Made by a program: the position numbers and the translations under genes | The notes under the pieces: generated by a model | Seen by the model: only the letters and a program-made list of their open reading frames with translations | What the model was told of the DNA's origin: nothing | Database searches by the model: none | Source: Oscillospiraceae bacterium | GTDB taxonomy: Bacteria > Bacillota > Clostridia > Oscillospirales > Oscillospiraceae | Reading direction: 5' to 3' | Length of the DNA stretch: 60,357 nt | Assembly (NCBI GenBank): GCA_020860205.1 | Contig: JAJBUU010000043.1 | Coordinates: 1-60,357, forward strand | In this document: one piece after another, positions 50,711-59,582 of the stretch | Layout: every line of letters starts with the position of its first letter | Position numbering within the stretch: the stretch's first letter is position 1

Positions 50711-51874
50711 TCAAATCAGCGCGTTGTTGTAATCCCGGTACAGCGTCAGCTTTTCCTGATAGAACGCATCGTCCGGGTAGCGTTCCAGCACCGCGCTGAG
50801 CGCTTCGGCATAGACGGATGTATCAATGTGCTCCGCAACATCCACGGCAGAGGTGTCAAAATATCCTGTATCGCCCAGCGCGTTATAATATGAGATAATG
50901 CCGGACTCATTGGGATCGAGCGTCAGTTTTGTCCGGTTGACAAACAGGTAATTCTCAACATATTCCTCTGTTTGACCGGATTCCTCCGCCAGCACGGAAA
51001 TGATGTAATCACGGTTCGCCTCGTCCGAATAAAACTCCCATGCGCGCAGATTGGCGATGTTGAAGCGCACAAAGGCGTCGTGCTTTGCCGCCAGTTTTTC
51101 GCTGGACGTCACCTGGCGGCAGCAGACATAGTTCGGGTCAAGCTCACCGACCTCATAGACGATTTCCGTACCCAGTTCGGCAAGGGAAGTTGCCTTCTCC
51201 GTCGGCAGAAAGCCGATGTCCGCCTCGCCCTTTGTAATGGCCTGCACCACGTTGGTATAGTCGCCAACCTCCACCAGCTCGATGCTGTCCACGTCAACAC
51301 CAAGCTCCAGCAGCTTTGCGCGCGTGATCACCCACGCGGATTCATTGCGCACCATCACGGCGCGAGCGCCCGCGTAATGCTCCAAATCCTTGTAGTACTC
51401 CACATTTTCCGGCAGCGAGATAACGCAGCCGCCCTCTGCGGCGGTTCCGGCATAAATGACCAGATCCGAGCCGTTTGCGATGAAGTTCAGCGTTGGGACG
51501 ATGCCCGTTCCCAACACATCCAGATCGCTGTTGCCCGTCGTGATAGCGGTCAGCGCCTCCGTGCCGCTGCTGTTGACAAACTCGACGTTGACGCCCTCCT
51601 CCGTGTAATAGCCCAGCTCGTCGGCAAGGGTCATGATCGCCGTGCGCACCTGTCCGGCGGGCAGGGCAAAGCGGATGGTGTTCTCCTCCGCCGTCAGGTC
51701 ATAGACCTGCGCCGCTTCCGCCGTTTCCGTCTGCGCCGATTCTGTCTGCGCCGATTCTGTGGCAGGCGCTGCGGTAGACTGTGTTCCGGTCGTGCTGCCG
51801 GAGCCGCAGCCAGCCAGCGCGGCTGCAAGCAGCGCCGGGGTCAGTGCGGCGGTCAAAAATTTTTTCAAAGACAT
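50711..51874 (-). CDS. ABC transporter substrate-binding lipoprotein (paralogue 1)
   Basis: A 387-residue NMT1/TauA-type periplasmic-binding-fold lipoprotein with signal ending ALAGC (Cys23). After a Thr/Glu-rich linker, the fold begins at NTIRFALPAGQ and includes YTEEGVNVEFVNS (near 95) and GTGIVPTLNFIANGSDL (near 120). It ends ERYPDDAFYQEKLTLYRDYN. The start is ATG 51874 (MSLKKF) with AAGGAG; nine upstream in-frame codons from another ATG lack a ribosome site. It belongs with the ATPase and permease that follow. Its first 69 codons are identical at the DNA level to those of paralogue 2 (53165-54328). Confidence 0.92.
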   Translation of the reverse strand: MSLKKFLTAALTPALLAAALAGCGSGSTTGTQSTAAPATESAQTESAQTETAEAAQVYDLTAEENTIRFALPAGQVRTAIMTLADELGYYTEEGVNVEFVNSSGTEALTAITTGNSDLDVLGTGIVPTLNFIANGSDLVIYAGTAAEGGCVISLPENVEYYKDLEHYAGARAVMVRNESAWVITRAKLLELGVDVDSIELVEVGDYTNVVQAITKGEADIGFLPTEKATSLAELGTEIVYEVGELDPNYVCCRQVTSSEKLAAKHDAFVRFNIANLRAWEFYSDEANRDYIISVLAEESGQTEEYVENYLFVNRTKLTLDPNESGIISYYNALGDTGYFDTSAVDVAEHIDTSVYAEALSAVLERYPDDAFYQEKLTLYRDYNNALI

Positions 51875-51897
51875 GAGATCATACTCCTTATTTTTTA

Positions 51898-51960
51898 TCA
51901 TAAATTTTTGGAAGAAATGCCCGGTTCTGTGTCGGTTGCGTCAACGCGACATCGAACCAT
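51898..51960 (-). CDS. Conserved leader peptide before binding-protein gene 1
   Basis: A 20-residue open frame starting MVRCRVDATDTEPG and ending with SSKNL, stopping 24 bases before the binding-protein start. The same peptide is the C-terminal half of the leader before paralogue 2 (54352-54480). Over the 20 shared codons four differ: three silently, one Glu-for-Lys. This pattern argues that the peptide is translated. I see no ribosome site at this copy; its ATG lies 9 bases after the stop codon of the upstream enzyme gene, so it may be reached by reinitiation. Function unknown; it may be a regulatory uORF. Confidence 0.55.
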   Translation of the reverse strand: MVRCRVDATDTEPGISSKNL

Positions 51961-51969
51961 ATGGCTGGT

Positions 51970-53151
51970 TCAGCGAACAGTGACGATGGTAGCTTCAGAC
52001 AGCGCCTTTTCTGTCAACTCATTTCCCAGTCCGGGTCTGTCCGGTACGATATAATAGCCGTTGACCGGCTGATCATCGTAAATGCACAGCTCTGTATTGA
52101 TGGGCAACGTGTTGTTGGTATGATGCTCATGGATGATAAAATTCGGAATGGCAGCTTCAAACTGCAATGCAGCAGCAACACTGATGGGCGTATTGCAGGT
52201 GTGCGTCTGAACGCTTGCGCCGAATGTTTCAGCCAAATCCGCGATTTTTCGCCCCTCCGTAATTCCACCGCAGTTTCCTAAATCCGGCTGAATGGTGTCC
52301 AACAGGCCGGCCTGTAAAAGCGGAAGAAATCCGCGGCGCGTGTAGCTGCGCTCGCCGGTGGCAAGCGGGATCGACAATGCATCCCGAATACGACGGTAAT
52401 CCAAAACATCCAATGGATTAGCCGGTTCCTCTAACAAAATCGGGTCGTATCTTTGCGCCAGTTTGCCAAATTCGATGGCGGTCGCTGCACTGGTCAGGCA
52501 ATGATTTTCCAAAATCAGTTCCACATCATCTCCAATCACCTGCCGCACAGCATCCAGCTTCTGCTCGATTTCCCGCAATGTGGAACGCTCCAGATGGTTT
52601 TGCGCCTCATAAACGGAGATGCGGCTCCCATCAAAATGCTTTGCCAGAAAATCAATTTTGACGCAGTCATAACCGTCATCTACCGCAGCGGCGCAGGCCT
52701 CACGCAAGAAGCCGAGATCGCCCGGCGCACTGTTGAAATTCGGATATTTCCAGCCGTTTTGCAGCTGGCTGGCATAACACCGCAGTTTGTCCCGGTGTTT
52801 GCCGCCCAGCAACTCATAGACAGGCACATGGAAGTATTTCCCCTGAATGTCCCACAGCGCCGTATCAATGGCGGAAATCGCAGCCAAAATGACGCCACCG
52901 TTTCCCCGTGCCCAAAATGTTGTGATAAGTTTCGAGTAAATCACATCGTTTTCCAATGGGTTCATTCCCAGAATCATTGCGCTGAACGTGCGCAACAGTG
53001 CCACGCTGCCCAGAGAATAGTTCATGATGGAAACGCCGACTTCACCATATCCATATATTCCGTCATCCGTTTGGATGCGCACCAATACCGGTGTCTGACC
53101 GGCAGTTGGCTGCGCTTTCAATGTGATAATATCAACTGCAGAAATTTTCAT
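51970..53151 (-). CDS. Mandelate racemase/muconate-lactonizing family enzyme
   Basis: A 393-residue enolase-superfamily enzyme that abstracts a proton next to a carboxylate of an acid such as a sugar acid. The N-terminal capping domain (1 to about 120) is followed by the barrel: catalytic-strand VKIDF (Lys near 165), metal-ligand strands ending ENHC (near 214), EEP (near 240) and TGER (near 266), Asp in QPDLGNCGG and the His in QTHTCNTP (near 320). Family members include dehydratases and racemases; specificity cannot be called. The codon use is less GC-rich than neighbours, suggesting import by transfer. It sits between the two binding-protein genes of the operon and starts at 53151 behind GGAGAG. 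Confidence 0.88.
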   Translation of the reverse strand: MKISAVDIITLKAQPTAGQTPVLVRIQTDDGIYGYGEVGVSIMNYSLGSVALLRTFSAMILGMNPLENDVIYSKLITTFWARGNGGVILAAISAIDTALWDIQGKYFHVPVYELLGGKHRDKLRCYASQLQNGWKYPNFNSAPGDLGFLREACAAAVDDGYDCVKIDFLAKHFDGSRISVYEAQNHLERSTLREIEQKLDAVRQVIGDDVELILENHCLTSAATAIEFGKLAQRYDPILLEEPANPLDVLDYRRIRDALSIPLATGERSYTRRGFLPLLQAGLLDTIQPDLGNCGGITEGRKIADLAETFGASVQTHTCNTPISVAAALQFEAAIPNFIIHEHHTNNTLPINTELCIYDDQPVNGYYIVPDRPGLGNELTEKALSEATIVTVR

Positions 53152-53164
53152 CGTCTTCTCTCCT

Positions 53165-54328
53165 TCAAATCAACGCCGTATTATAGGTCCGATACAGCTC
53201 CAGCCGTTCCTGGAAGAAAGTGTTGTCCGGGTAGCGCTCCAGCACCTCTTGCAATGCTTCCGCATAAACAGAGGTATCAATGTGATCCGCTGCACTGACC
53301 GCACTCCCGTCAAAATAACCGGAATCGCTCAGAGAATTATAGAATGTAATAACACCTGACTCATTGGGATCAAGCGTCAGTTTTGTCCGATTGACAAACA
53401 GGTAATTCTCAACATATTCCTCCGTCTGACCGGATTCCTCCGCCAACAGCCGGACGATTTCATCTCTGTTTGCCTCATCCTCGTAAAATTCCCATGCGCG
53501 CAGATTTGCAACGGTGAAGTTTACAAATGCATCGTGTTTTTCTTCCAGCTTTGCGGAGGATGTCACCTGACGGCAGCAGACATAGTTTGCCTCCAGTTCT
53601 CCAACCTCATAAACGATTTCCGTTCCAACATCCAATGTGGTGGTTGCGGCCTCAATCGGCATAAAGCCAAGATCCGCCTCACCCTTTGCAACCGCCTGTG
53701 CCGCATTGACGTTGCTGTCCACTTCCATCAGTGTGATGCTGTCCACATCAATACCGGACTCCACCAGTTTCGCGCGTGTAATGACCCAAGAGGAAGAACC
53801 CCGGATCATTACTGCGGTAATTCCCGCATAATTCTGCAGGTCCTGATAATATTCTTTTTTCCCCTCCTGGCAGATAATTGCGCCGCCTTCAGCTGCGGTA
53901 CCCTCAAAAATTACAATATCCGCACCGTTCGCAATAAAGGTCAACCCCGGAACAATACCGGTGCCAAGCACATCAACATCCGATTTATTTGTGCTGATTG
54001 CTGTCAGTGCAGATGTGCTATCAGCATTTACAAACTCTACATTTACACCCTCTTCCTCATAATACCCAAGTTCAGAGGCCAAAATATTGATCGCTGTACG
54101 AATCTGACCCGGCTGTGTCGCAAAGCGGATGGTGTTCTCCTCCGCCGTCAGGTCATAGACCTGCGCCGCTTCCGCCGTTTCCGTCTGCGCCGATTCTGTC
54201 TGCGCCGATTCTGTGGCAGGCGCTGCGGTAGACTGTGTTCCGGTCGTGCTGCCGGAGCCGCAGCCAGCCAGCGCGGCTGCAAGCAGCGCCGGGGTCAGTG
54301 CGGCGGTCAAAAATTTTTTCAAAGACAT
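53165..54328 (-). CDS. ABC transporter substrate-binding lipoprotein (paralogue 2)
   Basis: A 387-residue paralogue of the gene at 50711-51874, with the same signal peptide (ALAGC), linker and fold. From the start codon through about codon 69 the DNA matches paralogue 1 exactly (54121-54330 versus 51667-51876); beyond that the two diverge, with islands of near identity around EESGQTEEYVENYLFVNRTK. The middle of this copy uses visibly more A/T at third positions. I read it as a mosaic produced by duplication and gene conversion. It is the first gene of the operon behind a good promoter; MR/MLE-family enzyme gene follows after 13 bases. It may present a related substrate to the single permease/ATPase pair. 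Confidence 0.9.
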   Translation of the reverse strand: MSLKKFLTAALTPALLAAALAGCGSGSTTGTQSTAAPATESAQTESAQTETAEAAQVYDLTAEENTIRFATQPGQIRTAINILASELGYYEEEGVNVEFVNADSTSALTAISTNKSDVDVLGTGIVPGLTFIANGADIVIFEGTAAEGGAIICQEGKKEYYQDLQNYAGITAVMIRGSSSWVITRAKLVESGIDVDSITLMEVDSNVNAAQAVAKGEADLGFMPIEAATTTLDVGTEIVYEVGELEANYVCCRQVTSSAKLEEKHDAFVNFTVANLRAWEFYEDEANRDEIVRLLAEESGQTEEYVENYLFVNRTKLTLDPNESGVITFYNSLSDSGYFDGSAVSAADHIDTSVYAEALQEVLERYPDNTFFQERLELYRTYNTALI

Positions 54329-54351
54329 GAAATTATACTCCTTATTTTCTA

Positions 54352-54480
54352 TCATAAATTTTTAGAGGAAATGCCCGGTTTTGTGTCGGTCGCGTCAACG
54401 CGACATCGAACCATCACACGCCCCGGCATTCGGCCATTGCGAAAATTATGCCGGAACAGCGCCGGAAACCCATGTTTCAT
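54352..54480 (-). CDS. 42-residue leader peptide at the head of the ABC operon
   Basis: ATG 54480 follows GGGAGG by eight bases, and the frame ends 23 bases before the binding-protein start. The first half reads MKHGFPALFRHNFRN; the second half is VMVRCRVDATDTKPG, ending SSKNL. That second half recurs ahead of paralogue 1, with mainly silent differences, so it is under coding constraint. It contains one Cys between two Arg codons. In actinobacteria, short leader peptides with Cys codons regulate sulfur-uptake genes by attenuation; whether this unrelated peptide does so is inference only. Predicted RNA hairpin: GTCGCG/CGCGAC within the leader. Confidence 0.65.
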   Translation of the reverse strand: MKHGFPALFRHNFRNGRMPGRVMVRCRVDATDTKPGISSKNL

Positions 54481-54535
54481 GTTCGCAGCCTCCCTTTGCT
54501 TTTATTAAACCTATTTATCTGATTGGTTTTAAGGG

Positions 54536-54564
54536 ATTATAGCACGTTCCTCCCGGCGCGTCAA
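54536..54564 (-). promoter_or_regulatory. Promoter of the ABC transport operon
   Basis: TTGACG (54559-54564), a 17-base spacer and TATAAT (54536-54541) on the minus strand, about 50 bases ahead of the leader peptide. Confidence 0.75.
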
Positions 54565-54616
54565 CTGTGATTCTGTCGAAAAATTTTCCAATACCACGCA
54601 AAAAACCTGACAAAAT

Positions 54617-54662
54617 AAGAAAAACCCCCCGCTGACGAAACGACAGGTTTCATCAGCGGGGG
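54617..54662. terminator. Terminator downstream of proC
   Basis: CCCCCGCTGACGAAAC pairs with GTTTCATCAGCGGGGG with one mismatch around GACAG; on the minus strand it ends in a T run. The 54663-54897 stretch before it shows nothing I can name. Confidence 0.75.
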
Positions 54663-54897
54663 AGGATGCGGAGATGGCGCTTATCGCCTTTTTGCGGTAA
54701 ATCCGCGTGCAACAAAGGCAAGGCAACGCCGCAGCATTCGGCAAAAGCGGGCTGCATGGAAAATTTCCGGCGTGCAGGCTTTTGTCATGGAAAAACGGGG
54801 CGGTGTGCTGTCATAGCCGGTTTTGTGCAGGGAGAGCCGTCTGTGACAGTGGAGCGTTTCCACGCACCCTGCCATGGATAACGTGCCGATGAGGACA

Positions 54898-55707
54898 TTA
54901 TCCCAGCGCTTTAGTGCGCTCATAGGCGGCGATGACAGCGTTCATCACCGCAGCGCGGAGCGCAGCCGTTTCCAATGTCCGGACGCCCGCGATGGTGCTG
55001 CCCGCAGGCGAACAGACCGCGTCTTTCAGCGCACCGGGATGCGCGCCCGTTTCCAGAATCAGCTTTGCCGCGCCGACGGTCATCTGTGCGGCATATTCCA
55101 GCGCGGCACGGCGCGGCAGACCGCAGGCTACGCCGCCGTCCGCCAGCGCTTCCACAAATAAATCCACGAACGCCGGTCCGCAGCCGGAAACCGCACTGCC
55201 CGCGTCGATCAGGGATTCCGGCAGCGCGGAGAGCCTTCCGGCTTTGGAAAGCAGGTGCAAAACGGCCTGCTCCTCCGCTGCCGTCACATCCGCGCCGCAG
55301 GCGTAGAGGATCACGCCCTCTCCGATGGAAACCGGCGTATTTGGCATGATGCGGATGATGTGACAGCGTTCCGCGCCGCCGCCCAACAGCTCCTGCACCC
55401 GCGCGATGGAAACGCCGGCCGCCATGCTGATCAGCACGCAGCTGCCGCCGCGTGATTGCAGCACGGGCGCAAGCGAGCCCAAAACCTCCGGGTACATCTG
55501 CGGCTTGACCCCAAGAAACAGATAGTCCGCCTCCGCTGCGGCCACCGCATTATCCACGGCCGTGCCGCCGGTTTCAGCAGCGACTGCCGCGGCCTTTTCC
55601 GGGCTGCGGTTCGCCAGCAGGAGCTGATGCGTTCCCTCCGCTGCGGCCACCGCGTGCGCCAGCGCACCGCCCATGTTGCCCGTTCCGATAAATCCGATTT
55701 TTGTCAT
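54898..55707 (-). CDS. proC: Pyrroline-5-carboxylate reductase
   Basis: NAD(P)H-dependent last step of proline synthesis, 269 residues. The Rossmann start is IGFIGTGNMGGALA (residues 4-17); FLGVKPQMYPEVL (near 65) and the C-terminal signature AGSAVSGCGPAFVDLFVEALADGG with CSPAGSTIAGVRTLE (near 165-235) are complete. The start at 55707 has only a weak ribosome site and is five bases after the proA stop, so translation is probably coupled. It ends the proSBAC run. Confidence 0.95.
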   Translation of the reverse strand: MTKIGFIGTGNMGGALAHAVAAAEGTHQLLLANRSPEKAAAVAAETGGTAVDNAVAAAEADYLFLGVKPQMYPEVLGSLAPVLQSRGGSCVLISMAAGVSIARVQELLGGGAERCHIIRIMPNTPVSIGEGVILYACGADVTAAEEQAVLHLLSKAGRLSALPESLIDAGSAVSGCGPAFVDLFVEALADGGVACGLPRRAALEYAAQMTVGAAKLILETGAHPGALKDAVCSPAGSTIAGVRTLETAALRAAVMNAVIAAYERTKALG

Positions 55708-55712
55708 TTTGT

Positions 55713-56960
55713 TCACCGTACCTGTCCGTTTCCGCGCACCAGATATTTCCAGCTGCACATTTCCTCCAGACCCATCGGTCCGCGCGCGTGGAGCTTCTGC
55801 GTGGAGATGCCGATTTCCGCGCCCATGCCGAACTCGCCGCCATCCGTGAAGCGGGTGGAAGCGTTGACATAGACTGCCGCCGCGTCCACTTCGTTCAAAA
55901 AGCGTTCCGCGCTGGCTGCGTCCTCCGTGACGATGGCTTCGGAATGGCCGGTGCCGTGGGCGCGGATGAACGCGAGCGCCTCGTCCAGACTTTCCACGGT
56001 TTTCACCGCAAGAATATAATCGCCGTACTCCGCGTCCCAATCCGCGTCCGCAGCAGCCTCCGCCGCCGCACCCAGCACGCGCAGCGCCGCCGCATCCGCG
56101 CGCAGGCGGACGCGCTTCTGTGCCAGCAGCGGCGCGGCCTTTTCCCAAAACGCTTCCAGCACATCCGCGTGAACCAGCACACATTCCGCCGCGTTGCAGA
56201 CGGAAGGGCGGGAGCATTTGGCGTTATAGAGGATCTCCGCGCCCATCTCCAGATTTGCGGCGCGGTCGATATAGATATGGCAGACGCCCTCGCCGGTGCG
56301 GATGACCGGGACCTTTGCCGCCGCCGCCACGCTGCGGATCAGTCCCGCGCCGCCGCGGGGGATGAGCACATCCAGGTACTCCGTCAGCTCCATCAGCTCT
56401 TTTGCAGACGCGCGGGACGTATCCTGCACCAGCGCAACGCTGTCCTCCGGGAGAGAGACCGCGCGCAGCGCGTTCCGCATGATTTCCACCGCGCAGCGGT
56501 TGGAGGCAAAGGCCTCCCGCCCGCCGCGCAGGATGCAGGCATTCCCCGCCTTCAGGCAGAGCGCGGCGGCGTCCACCGTGACGTTCGGGCGCGCCTCATA
56601 GATGATTCCGATCACGCCGAGCGGTACGCGCACGCGCTCGATTTGCAGGCCATTTGGCCGCGTAACGCTGCTGACCACCGTGCCGACGGGGTCTGGCAGC
56701 GCGGCGACCTGCCGCGCGCCGTCCGCCACACCACGCACACGCGCTTCCGTCAGCGTCAGCCGATCCAGCAGGGCGTCCGTCATGCCGTTTTTGCGCGCTG
56801 CGGCCACGTCCTCTGCGTTTGCCGCAAGCCAGTCTGCGGCGCGCGCCTCCAGCGCGTCGGCAATGGCCAGCAGCGCCGCGTTTTTTCGTTCCGTTCCCGC
56901 AACGGCCAGCGTGTAAGCCGCATCCTTTGCCGCCGCTCCCTGCTTTTCCAGTTCCGTCAT
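55713..56960 (-). CDS. proA: Glutamate-5-semialdehyde dehydrogenase (gamma-glutamyl phosphate reductase)
   Basis: Second step of proline synthesis, 415 residues, aldehyde-dehydrogenase fold. Signatures: VTRPNGLQIERVRVPLGVIG (near 100), the catalytic Cys in NAKCSRPSVCNAAECVLVH (near 246-264), and FTDGGEFGMGAEIGISTQ (near 374). The start at ATG 56960 follows AAAGGAGG by ten bases and overlaps the proB stop. ProB and ProA normally form a complex that channels the unstable glutamyl phosphate. Confidence 0.96.
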   Translation of the reverse strand: MTELEKQGAAAKDAAYTLAVAGTERKNAALLAIADALEARAADWLAANAEDVAAARKNGMTDALLDRLTLTEARVRGVADGARQVAALPDPVGTVVSSVTRPNGLQIERVRVPLGVIGIIYEARPNVTVDAAALCLKAGNACILRGGREAFASNRCAVEIMRNALRAVSLPEDSVALVQDTSRASAKELMELTEYLDVLIPRGGAGLIRSVAAAAKVPVIRTGEGVCHIYIDRAANLEMGAEILYNAKCSRPSVCNAAECVLVHADVLEAFWEKAAPLLAQKRVRLRADAAALRVLGAAAEAAADADWDAEYGDYILAVKTVESLDEALAFIRAHGTGHSEAIVTEDAASAERFLNEVDAAAVYVNASTRFTDGGEFGMGAEIGISTQKLHARGPMGLEEMCSWKYLVRGNGQVR

Positions 56961-57769
56961 GTCTGCCGCGCCTCCTTTGCGCAAAAGCGTGTGCCGATTT
57001 CCTGTCCGTCCAATATCTCATAGAGCGCGCCGATTTGCGCGCCGTTTGCAATCACCATCTCGCAGCCCGCGTCCATCGCGATCTGCGCGGCGGCGAGCTT
57101 TGTCACCATGCCGCCCGTGCCGCGCCATGTTCCGGCGCCGCCCGCCATTTGCAGCACCTCCGGCGTCAGCGCCTCGATCCGGTGCAGCAGCTTTGCGTTC
57201 GGGTTGCTGTGCGGGTCAGCATCATACAGCCCGTCGATGTCGCTCAGCAGCACCAGCAGATCCGCGCCGAGCAGCGCCGCGACGATGGCGGAGAGCGTAT
57301 CGTTATCGCTGAATACCTTGTGCTGCCCGCGTTCGATTTCGTCGGCAGAGACGGAGTCGTTTTCGTTCACGATGGGGATCACGCCCATCTCCAACAGCGC
57401 GGAGAATGTGGCGCGCAAATGCGCCGCACGCTCCGGGTCCTCCACGTCCTCGTTCGTCAGCAGGATTTGCGCGGTCATGCAGCTATACTCGGAAAAGAGC
57501 TTGTCATACAGGTGCATCAGTTCACACTGGCCGACTGCCGCTGCGGCCTGCTTCATCCGCAGCTCCGTGGGGCGCGCCGAAAGCCCCAGCTTTGCGGTAC
57601 CGGCAGCGATTGCGGCGGAGGAAACGAGGATGACCTCATACCCCAGCCCGCGCAGGTCGGCAAGCGTGCGCACCAGCATATCCATGCCGCGCAGGTTCAG
57701 GCGGCCGGAGCTGTGGGTCAGCGTAGAGGTGCCGACCTTGACGACCACCCGCGTATGTGTGTTGTCCAT
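56957..57769 (-). CDS. proB: Glutamate 5-kinase
   Basis: First step of proline synthesis, 270 residues. It is the short form with only the amino-acid-kinase domain and no C-terminal PUA domain. VVKVGTSTLTHSSGRLN at the start, IPIVNENDSVSADE (near 132) and LLSDIDGLYDADP (near 165) are family marks. The start at 57769 is two bases beyond the proS stop; there is no clear ribosome site, so it probably depends on coupling with proS translation. Confidence 0.95.
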   Translation of the reverse strand: MDNTHTRVVVKVGTSTLTHSSGRLNLRGMDMLVRTLADLRGLGYEVILVSSAAIAAGTAKLGLSARPTELRMKQAAAAVGQCELMHLYDKLFSEYSCMTAQILLTNEDVEDPERAAHLRATFSALLEMGVIPIVNENDSVSADEIERGQHKVFSDNDTLSAIVAALLGADLLVLLSDIDGLYDADPHSNPNAKLLHRIEALTPEVLQMAGGAGTWRGTGGMVTKLAAAQIAMDAGCEMVIANGAQIGALYEILDGQEIGTRFCAKEARQT

Positions 57770-57770
57770 A

Positions 57771-59207
57771 TCAATATGCCATGCCCCAGTAGACCATATG
57801 CTTTGCCGGACGGCCACAGATGGGGCAGACGTCGTCCAGATGCTCCTGTTCCAGCGGGATGCAGCGGCTGGACATACCGGTGCGCTCCTTCATCGTCTCC
57901 TCGCAGGCGCGGTCACCGCACCACATGGTCTTGACAAAGCCGCCGCGCTGCTCCTGGATCGCTTTTGCCTCGTCCAGCGTGCGCGCCGGGAAGATATGCT
58001 CGTCCAGATTCCGTTTTGCCCGCGCATAAAGCCCCTGCTGCACCGCGTCCAAAAGCTGCGGCACCGTCTCCGCCAGCGCGCCCAGCGAAACGGGCGTTTT
58101 TTCAAAATTATCCCGCCGCACGCAGACGCACTGACCGGCCTCGATGTCCTTCGGGCCCAGCTCCAACCGAAGCGGAACGCCCTTCATCTCATACTGCGCG
58201 CATTTCCAGCCCAGCGAATAGTCGGAATCGTCGATTTTTGCGCGGATACCCGCTGCCTTCAGCTCTTCCAGCACCGCGTTTGCGCGCTCCAGCACGCCCG
58301 GTTTGTGCTGCGCCACCGGCACCACGATCACCTGCACCGGCGCAACGCGCGGCGGCAGCACCAGCCCGCTGTTGTCGCCGTGGGTCATGATCAGGCCGCC
58401 GATGATGCGGGTGGACATTCCCCAGCTTGTCTGGTGGGGATAGCTCTGCTGGTTGTTTTTATCCGAGAATGTGATATTGAACGCGCGGGCAAAGCCGTCG
58501 CCAAAATAGTGGCTGGTACCGCTTTGCAGCGCCTTGTGGTCGTGCATCATGCACTCCACGGTATAGGTGCGCTCCGCGCCGGCAAATTTCTCTTTTTCGG
58601 TCTTGTTGCCCTTGACCACCGGCATGGCGAGAAAATCCTCGCAGCACTCCGCGTAGACATTCAGCATCTGTTCCGTTTCCGCCAGCGCTTCCTCCGCGGT
58701 GGCGTGGAGCGTGTGTCCCTCCTGCCAGAGAAATTCGCGGCCGCGCAGGAACGGACGGGTGGTTTTTTCCCAGCGCAGCACGCTGCACCACTGGTTATAC
58801 AGCATCGGCAGGTCGCGCCACGAATGCACGACATGGCTCCAATGGTCGCAGAACAGCGTTTCGCTCGTGGGGCGGACGCAAAGGCGCTCCGGCAGTTCCT
58901 CCGCGCCGCCGTGCGTCACCCATGCGCACTCCGGCGCGAAGCCCTCCACATGGTCCTTCTCCTTTTGCAGCAGGCTTTCCGGGATCAGCACAGGCATGGA
59001 CACGTTCTCATGCCCCAGTTCCTTGAAGCGCGTGTCCAGATAATGCATGATGTTCTCCCAGATCGCATAACCGTAAGGCCGGAGGATAAACAGTCCCTTC
59101 ACGCCGGAATAGTCCACCAGCTCCGCCTTGACACAGACATCCGTGAACCATTGGGCAAAGTCCACCTCAATATCTGTGATCTGTTCCACTTTCTTTTCTT
59201 TTGCCAT
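57771..59207 (-). CDS. proS: Prolyl-tRNA synthetase (archaeal/eukaryote-like short type)
   Basis: Class II synthetase that charges proline tRNA, 478 residues. It begins [20 protein letters not shown], characteristic of the short ProS without the large editing insertion seen in typical bacterial ProRS. Class II motif 2 and 3 regions are visible around [19 protein letters not shown] (near 145) and the Gly-rich end [15 protein letters not shown] (near 276); the C-terminal zinc-like region carries cysteines ([15 protein letters not shown]). The start at ATG 59207 follows GAAAGGAGAG. Genes proB, proA and proC follow with almost no spacing, tying proline supply to its tRNA charging. Confidence 0.95.
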   Translation of the reverse strand: MAKEKKVEQITDIEVDFAQWFTDVCVKAELVDYSGVKGLFILRPYGYAIWENIMHYLDTRFKELGHENVSMPVLIPESLLQKEKDHVEGFAPECAWVTHGGAEELPERLCVRPTSETLFCDHWSHVVHSWRDLPMLYNQWCSVLRWEKTTRPFLRGREFLWQEGHTLHATAEEALAETEQMLNVYAECCEDFLAMPVVKGNKTEKEKFAGAERTYTVECMMHDHKALQSGTSHYFGDGFARAFNITFSDKNNQQSYPHQTSWGMSTRIIGGLIMTHGDNSGLVLPPRVAPVQVIVVPVAQHKPGVLERANAVLEELKAAGIRAKIDDSDYSLGWKCAQYEMKGVPLRLELGPKDIEAGQCVCVRRDNFEKTPVSLGALAETVPQLLDAVQQGLYARAKRNLDEHIFPARTLDEAKAIQEQRGGFVKTMWCGDRACEETMKERTGMSSRCIPLEQEHLDDVCPICGRPAKHMVYWGMAY

Positions 59208-59489
59208 TTGTTTTTGTGCTCTCCTTTCGGCGAGGAGCCTTCTCCCCACCTGAACATGATATGGGAAATTTGTGTCGTTCCCGCGCCATTTTCCCGGTGA
59301 AGCGCGGTCCTGCCTGATTTATGGCGGCGCCGCACGGTCAGAGCCGCGGGTCGCACGGAAAATTTCCGTCATAGCTTCGCTGCAAAAACCCGGAATACAC
59401 AGGGTATTACCCACAAGGGGGAACCCGCGTTTTTGCGCCTTGCTCTGCCGAAGATTTTCCGCGCGGCCCGCGCCTGCCGCATGGTACGG

Positions 59490-59580
59490 TGCTGCCTTAG
59501 ACTTCGCTGCATAAATGCGGCTGCGGCGGCTGGCGGCTGTTTTGCGCCAGCCCTCCTGCCGACCAATGCGGCAAAGCCTT
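59490..59580. repeat. Degenerate R2-type palindromic element
   Basis: GCGGCTGGCGGCTGTTTTGC and GCCAGCC form an inner hairpin, and the right end reads ACCAATGCGGCAAAGCC like other R2 copies. The 59208-59489 stretch before it contains GCGGCGCCGC-type sequence, but I find no gene or confident promoter there. Confidence 0.4.
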
Positions 59581-59582
59581 TT

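Noticed and set aside
55708-56217. N-terminal extension of ProC
   Set aside because: It translates the end of proA in the wrong frame; the Rossmann motif begins right after ATG 55707.
59208-59582. Proline T-box ahead of proS
   Set aside because: No TGGNACCGCG core or stem I signals were seen in the 375-base upstream region on the minus strand.
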